Origin: Deltaproteobacteria bacterium
GTDB lineage: Bacteria; Desulfobacterota; Desulfobacteria; Desulfobacterales; Desulfatirhabdiaceae
DNA: 53,864 nucleotides
Direction: 5' to 3'
Assembly: GCA_016219185.1 (NCBI GenBank)
Contig: JACRBZ010000068.1
Span: 1-53,864, forward strand
The stretch's first letter is position 1. Each line of letters begins with the position of its first letter. Below the pieces are notes generated by a model. The model saw only the letters and a program-made list of their open reading frames with translations, did no database searches and was not told where the DNA came from. Made by a program: the position numbers and the translations under genes. Positions 50,974-53,864 of the stretch are shown one piece after another.

Positions 50974-51678
50974 TTAGAATCGTTCTTCCGCTATCGGCTC
51001 GTTGATCACCGCGTTAAAAAAGCGGATAATGACCTCATCCCCTTTCTTTTCCTGAATTTTTACAGAAGTGACATAAGTAAGATCGGGTGAAAAGACCAGC
51101 GTCACCTGACCGACATAATCCCTTTCACCGGCCATGAGCGGGACAAGTCCCAAGGTTACCGGGTCCTCGCTGATCACCTTAAGGTCATAGCGCTCTTTTA
51201 ATGAAGTAAAATCGGCGCTGGTCCAGGCAACAATCTGCTGGATCAGTACCTGTAAAAAAGGGGCTTCTGATAAAACGATTTTTTCAGGGGGTTCGGATGT
51301 TCCCTGCCACCGTCTGGCCTCCTGGCCATTTACGGAAAAGCCCGCGGAAACAGGATCAGTTGTCTCCCAGCGAATCTTGTCCGGTTTTGCAAAGAAAAAC
51401 CGCCCTTTTGAAATCATCGCATCCTTCAGCATGGCGGTACGCCTTTCCTGCTCAAATGCCGATGTCATGGTATGAACATTTTTTACGGAAATGGAAATGC
51501 GTGAAAACACATCGCCTTCGGATACCTTGGGTTTGGAGCCGGGTTCTTCTGCGCACCATCCACATGAAAAAAGCGCAATACAGGCAGCCATGCACCAAAC
51601 AGCCACAAGCCTGACAGTTCCCGGCAAAACATGAAAAGGGGTTAAAGAAAAAAAACGGTTCTTTCCTTTGAAATCCAT
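50974..51678 (-). CDS. LolA-like periplasmic lipid carrier (ApeL-like)
   Basis: About 234 residues, with a long signal region (MDFKGKNRFFSLT...VRLVAVWCMAACIALFSCGWCA) and a LolA-type half-barrel: SAFEQERRTAMLKDAMISKG, FFFAKPDKIRWE, then the outer strands. LolA proteins ferry lipidated cargo across the periplasm, and APE clusters carry one to deliver the polyene lipid to the outer membrane. The ATG at 51678 is preferred because AGGA lies 8 bases upstream; ATG 51693 and 51831 have none. Cys residues in the signal end could also make it a lipoprotein. It leads the minus-strand operon. Confidence 0.85.
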   Translation of the reverse strand: MDFKGKNRFFSLTPFHVLPGTVRLVAVWCMAACIALFSCGWCAEEPGSKPKVSEGDVFSRISISVKNVHTMTSAFEQERRTAMLKDAMISKGRFFFAKPDKIRWETTDPVSAGFSVNGQEARRWQGTSEPPEKIVLSEAPFLQVLIQQIVAWTSADFTSLKERYDLKVISEDPVTLGLVPLMAGERDYVGQVTLVFSPDLTYVTSVKIQEKKGDEVIIRFFNAVINEPIAEERF

Positions 51679-51842
51679 GAATACATTCCTCATAATGTCT
51701 AACAGGCCATATTTGTTGCCAGGAGCGCTTTGAAAGCTGTAAAAGAAACACGGACAATGACTGTACGATGTTGACGATACGGCATTCACATTACCATGCT
51801 TGGCCGGTGAAGGCAACAGGCCATGGAGCATTGATCGGATTT

Positions 51843-52822
51843 TTAGATAGAAGTGACGCTATTAGTTTTATATATATTTTTACTCTTCCCCCCTTCACCA
51901 TTTATACCTCCCTCCCCGCCTTCATTTTCGCCGTCATCCTCGGGGAAATGGTTGATGTCCGCCCCTTTTAAGGTCCGAAGCCCTGTAATCCGACCATACA
52001 GAAAATAATCAATCGTGGCCGAACGTCTTAGACCTTTCTTGGAAATGTAAATGCCGTACGGCTTGCCACTCTTGTCTTTGCCATCAAATATCCAATGCAG
52101 GAGGGTTTTTTTCTCATCAAAGGTCATTTCTTCCAGTCGTTCTGATCCACTGAATCTTTCCAATAATTGCCGTCTGATTTGTTCTGCCTCTTGCTTGATG
52201 TGGTTCAGATCCGGCATGGATCGCAGTGTCTGTCTGGTTGCTTCCAGTATTTCTGATGTCTTTGACTTGATCTGGAGCAGAGATTGTTCTTTGCTTTTGA
52301 TCGTATCCTTTTCCAAAGGTCCAGAAATGGCAAGCTCAACAAGGGCATCAAGTTGCTTTGAAATCCTCTTCAATTCCTTTTCTCCATTCTTGATTTCATC
52401 TTCAAGTTGTTTCAGCATCTTTTCATCTGGCATATTTTCCGCAATGGCCTTTTCAAATGATGGTACATCACAGATATTTTCAAAGATGGTGCGATTGCCT
52501 GTTCAATCAGCTTCAATTGGATACCGTTGAAGGCATTGCATCTGACATGCCTGCCGTGTGGATGATTGTAGTATTGAAAGAGTCTGCCTTGTTTGCTGAG
52601 CTGGGTTTGTCCTGATAGGCTCTGGCCACACACTTCATAGCGGATAAAACCGGTCAAAACGTATTTCTTAACATCCTTTCTGCATTCAATCTTATTGTGT
52701 TCAAGACGCTCCTTGATCGCCTGAATGGTTTCATCGCTTAATATTCTGGGGATTTCATAATTGATGGGCTTCCACCCCCCCCCCCCCCACCCCCTGGAAA
52801 GTGATTGTCCAGGTATCTCCAC
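51843..52822 (-). pseudogene. Serine-recombinase pseudogene (C-terminal parts)
   Basis: The minus strand encodes the later parts of a large serine recombinase. From 52822 come the recombinase-domain end (PRILSDETIQAIKERLEHN) and a zinc ribbon (YVLTGFIRYEVCGQSLSG, CNAFNGIQLKLIEQA). Near 52480-52500 the frame shifts by one base; the other frame continues TIFENICDVPSFEKAIAEN into the coiled coil (LEDEIKNGEKELKRISKQLD) and the tail. The N-terminal catalytic domain is absent, cut at a 14-nt poly-C run (52775-52788). One ribbon Cys is changed to Glu/Val. It is dead as it stands. Confidence 0.82.
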
Positions 52823-53062
52823 ATCTTTTGGAAAGGACTGTTAACAAATTTGAATAGGACATGGGCTGCTAGTAGCGGGTGCGTAAGGTTTCTGATATAT
52901 CGTGGAGGGAAATGCCTTTTAAATATTCCTCTGCTGCCAATTTGTCGAAGTGGTCATAAAATATTGTTGATTTTCATATTGACACGCCTGAGTGTTATGT
53001 GTATATTTATTTACAACACAACATTAATGAAGTGTGGCAACTTGCAATTCGTGGAGGATAAC

Positions 53063-53578
53063 ATGTCAAAAAGGATTAACATCAGCATATCAGATGAAAT
53101 GTTTAAGAAGTTATCAGAATTGAAGAATGAACTTGAGGTTTCTCAAACTATGGAGAATAAAAAAATCAACCGCAAGATTTCATATGTTTGCCAAGAGGCG
53201 CTCAGAAAAGTTATCGAAGTAGCCGAAGTAAGTCGTATCTACAGGATTGAGGGAATAAAGGATGGGGAAATTGCGGCACAATCGTTAACGCAAAGGGACA
53301 AAGAATTCATTGTCAAGGTGTTTAGCGGCAAGCAGCCATTTAATAAATTGTCCAGACTGGAGAGAGTTGACGAGTTGGCAGCTCAGTACCCTGATGTTTA
53401 CAGGCAAAAATTTAGAGATCTGATGGATGGCAATATCGTTTTGCATGATTGGGTCGAAATGTATGATGATGAGGCAGAGGATAGAAGAGGTGAGATGACT
53501 TGGTCATATATCGAAGGATGTTTTGAGGGGGTTGCTCTGGCTGCTTCCAAAGAGATGAAAGGAAATGGTGATATATGA
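53063..53578 (+). CDS. Ribbon-helix-helix-type regulator or antitoxin
   Basis: A 171-residue protein starting MSKRINISISDEMFKKLSELK, an N-terminal strand-helix-helix that fits CopG/Arc-like DNA-binding domains (the helix follows ISISD). The rest is acidic and helical, with MYDDEAEDRRGEM. It has a good GTGGAGGA ribosome binding site. It overlaps the next small gene by ATGA, like toxin-antitoxin or plasmid-type operons. The long C-terminal part is not recognised. Confidence 0.65.
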   Translation: MSKRINISISDEMFKKLSELKNELEVSQTMENKKINRKISYVCQEALRKVIEVAEVSRIYRIEGIKDGEIAAQSLTQRDKEFIVKVFSGKQPFNKLSRLERVDELAAQYPDVYRQKFRDLMDGNIVLHDWVEMYDDEAEDRRGEMTWSYIEGCFEGVALAASKEMKGNGDI

Positions 53579-53745
53579 ATACGACCAAGCACGCTGAATT
53601 GAGAAGCAATCAACGAGGCATAACAAATGATGTCATTTCCATAATTGGAGATCTGGGCCGGATCGCATATGCTCCAGGAGGGGCAATAAAAATCTATTTC
53701 GGACACAAAGAATATGATAGAGCCATTCAGCGTTGTCTGGCTTGA
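53575..53745 (+). CDS. Small DUF4258-like protein, possible toxin
   Basis: A 56-residue frame beginning MNTTKHAELRSNQRGITNDV with IYFGHKEYDRAI later. The HAxxRxxQRGI pattern, followed by a Gly-Gly-Ala and strand IKIYF, recalls DUF4258/BrnT-like small toxins. It overlaps the regulator gene by ATGA. It ends early (RCLA) and could be cut by a frameshift, since the family usually has a longer end. Below the size of most automated calls. Confidence 0.5.
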   Translation: MNTTKHAELRSNQRGITNDVISIIGDLGRIAYAPGGAIKIYFGHKEYDRAIQRCLA

Positions 53746-53864
53746 AAATTGCTTGCTGGCAACAATTGCCCACCGGGCGCACCTTAATTTTTATAGCTTG
53801 AAGGGGAGCAAAATATTTCAAAAAATATGCGCTGGTACCATTTTTTCTCTTGACATTTAATAAA

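Noticed and set aside
7698..51678. A complete aryl polyene cluster
   Set aside because: KS, CLF, KR, DH, ACP, thioesterase, LolA and MMPL fit, but no ammonia lyase or aryl-CoA ligase is seen, and the radical SAM genes do not belong. Called APE-like only.
52412..52822. Zinc-ribbon frame as a complete small gene
   Set aside because: It is the front part of a broken serine recombinase; the rest continues in another frame after 52500.
1..53864. CRISPR arrays, rRNA genes and riboswitches
   Set aside because: No regularly spaced repeats, rRNA signatures or recognisable riboswitch cores were seen on either strand.

Overview
The window looks like a chromosomal stretch from an anaerobic deltaproteobacterium (Desulfobacterota, probably Desulfobacteria-like). 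That placement is an inference from overall gene style: a DUF6431-like zinc-ribbon protein, a polyferredoxin relic, many radical SAM enzymes and moderate G+C. No rRNA or species marker is present.

Layout. 1-2.7 kb is decayed mobile DNA: a truncated DDE transposase, a zinc-ribbon protein, a frameshifted and truncated 4Fe-4S membrane protein, then tRNA-Ala(GGC). 3.0-7.7 kb is a plus-strand housekeeping run (RlmL-like methyltransferase, rpe, aroQ, tex). 7.7-38.3 kb is a large lipid/polyketide-like locus. It has four catalytic ketosynthases (KS) and one KS-fold protein missing all three catalytic residues. It also has three acyl carrier proteins (ACPs), a FabG ketoreductase, an ApeP-like hotdog dehydratase, a FabZ-like hotdog protein, a freestanding double-hotdog dehydratase and two YbgC-type thioesterases. 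Further genes encode a fused fatty-acid-kinase-like protein (FakA + DegV/FakB), a PlsY-type acyl-phosphate acyltransferase, two LPLAT acyltransferases, glycosyltransferases (GT2, GT25, two polytopic GT-C), a C45 Ntn hydrolase, a methyltransferase and a NodB deacetylase. Five radical SAM enzymes are interleaved: three with B12-binding-type architecture and a tandem pair with an extra C-terminal Cys cluster.

38.3-46.5 kb is an accessory island: a slipin, a LURP-one-like fragment, an overlapping three-gene operon with two HKD/PLD-like proteins (candidate defence module), an integron-integrase relic with a 92-nt insertion, a stray KS-gene fragment and a BrnT/BrnA-like toxin-antitoxin pair. 46.5-51.7 kb is a second biosynthetic block on the minus strand, LolA-like > MMPL exporter > ApeO-like KS > tiny ORF > ApeC-like chain-length factor. 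This matches the transport and KS/CLF core of aryl-polyene (APE) clusters. 51.8-53.9 kb holds a serine-recombinase pseudogene and a small ribbon-helix-helix gene pair.

Working model (inference): the ACP/KS/KR/DH enzymes build a polyene-like acyl chain, which the radical SAM enzymes modify. Thioesterases could free it, the FakA-DegV fusion could make an acyl phosphate, and PlsY plus the LPLATs could place it on glycerol phosphate. MMPL/LolA-type proteins would move the lipid outward, with glycosyltransferases decorating it. KS/ACP/hotdog genes combined with many radical SAM genes recall the loci proposed for anammox ladderane lipids, but no phytoene-desaturase-like gene is seen here. The ammonia lyase and aryl-CoA ligase expected of a complete APE cluster are also absent from the window.
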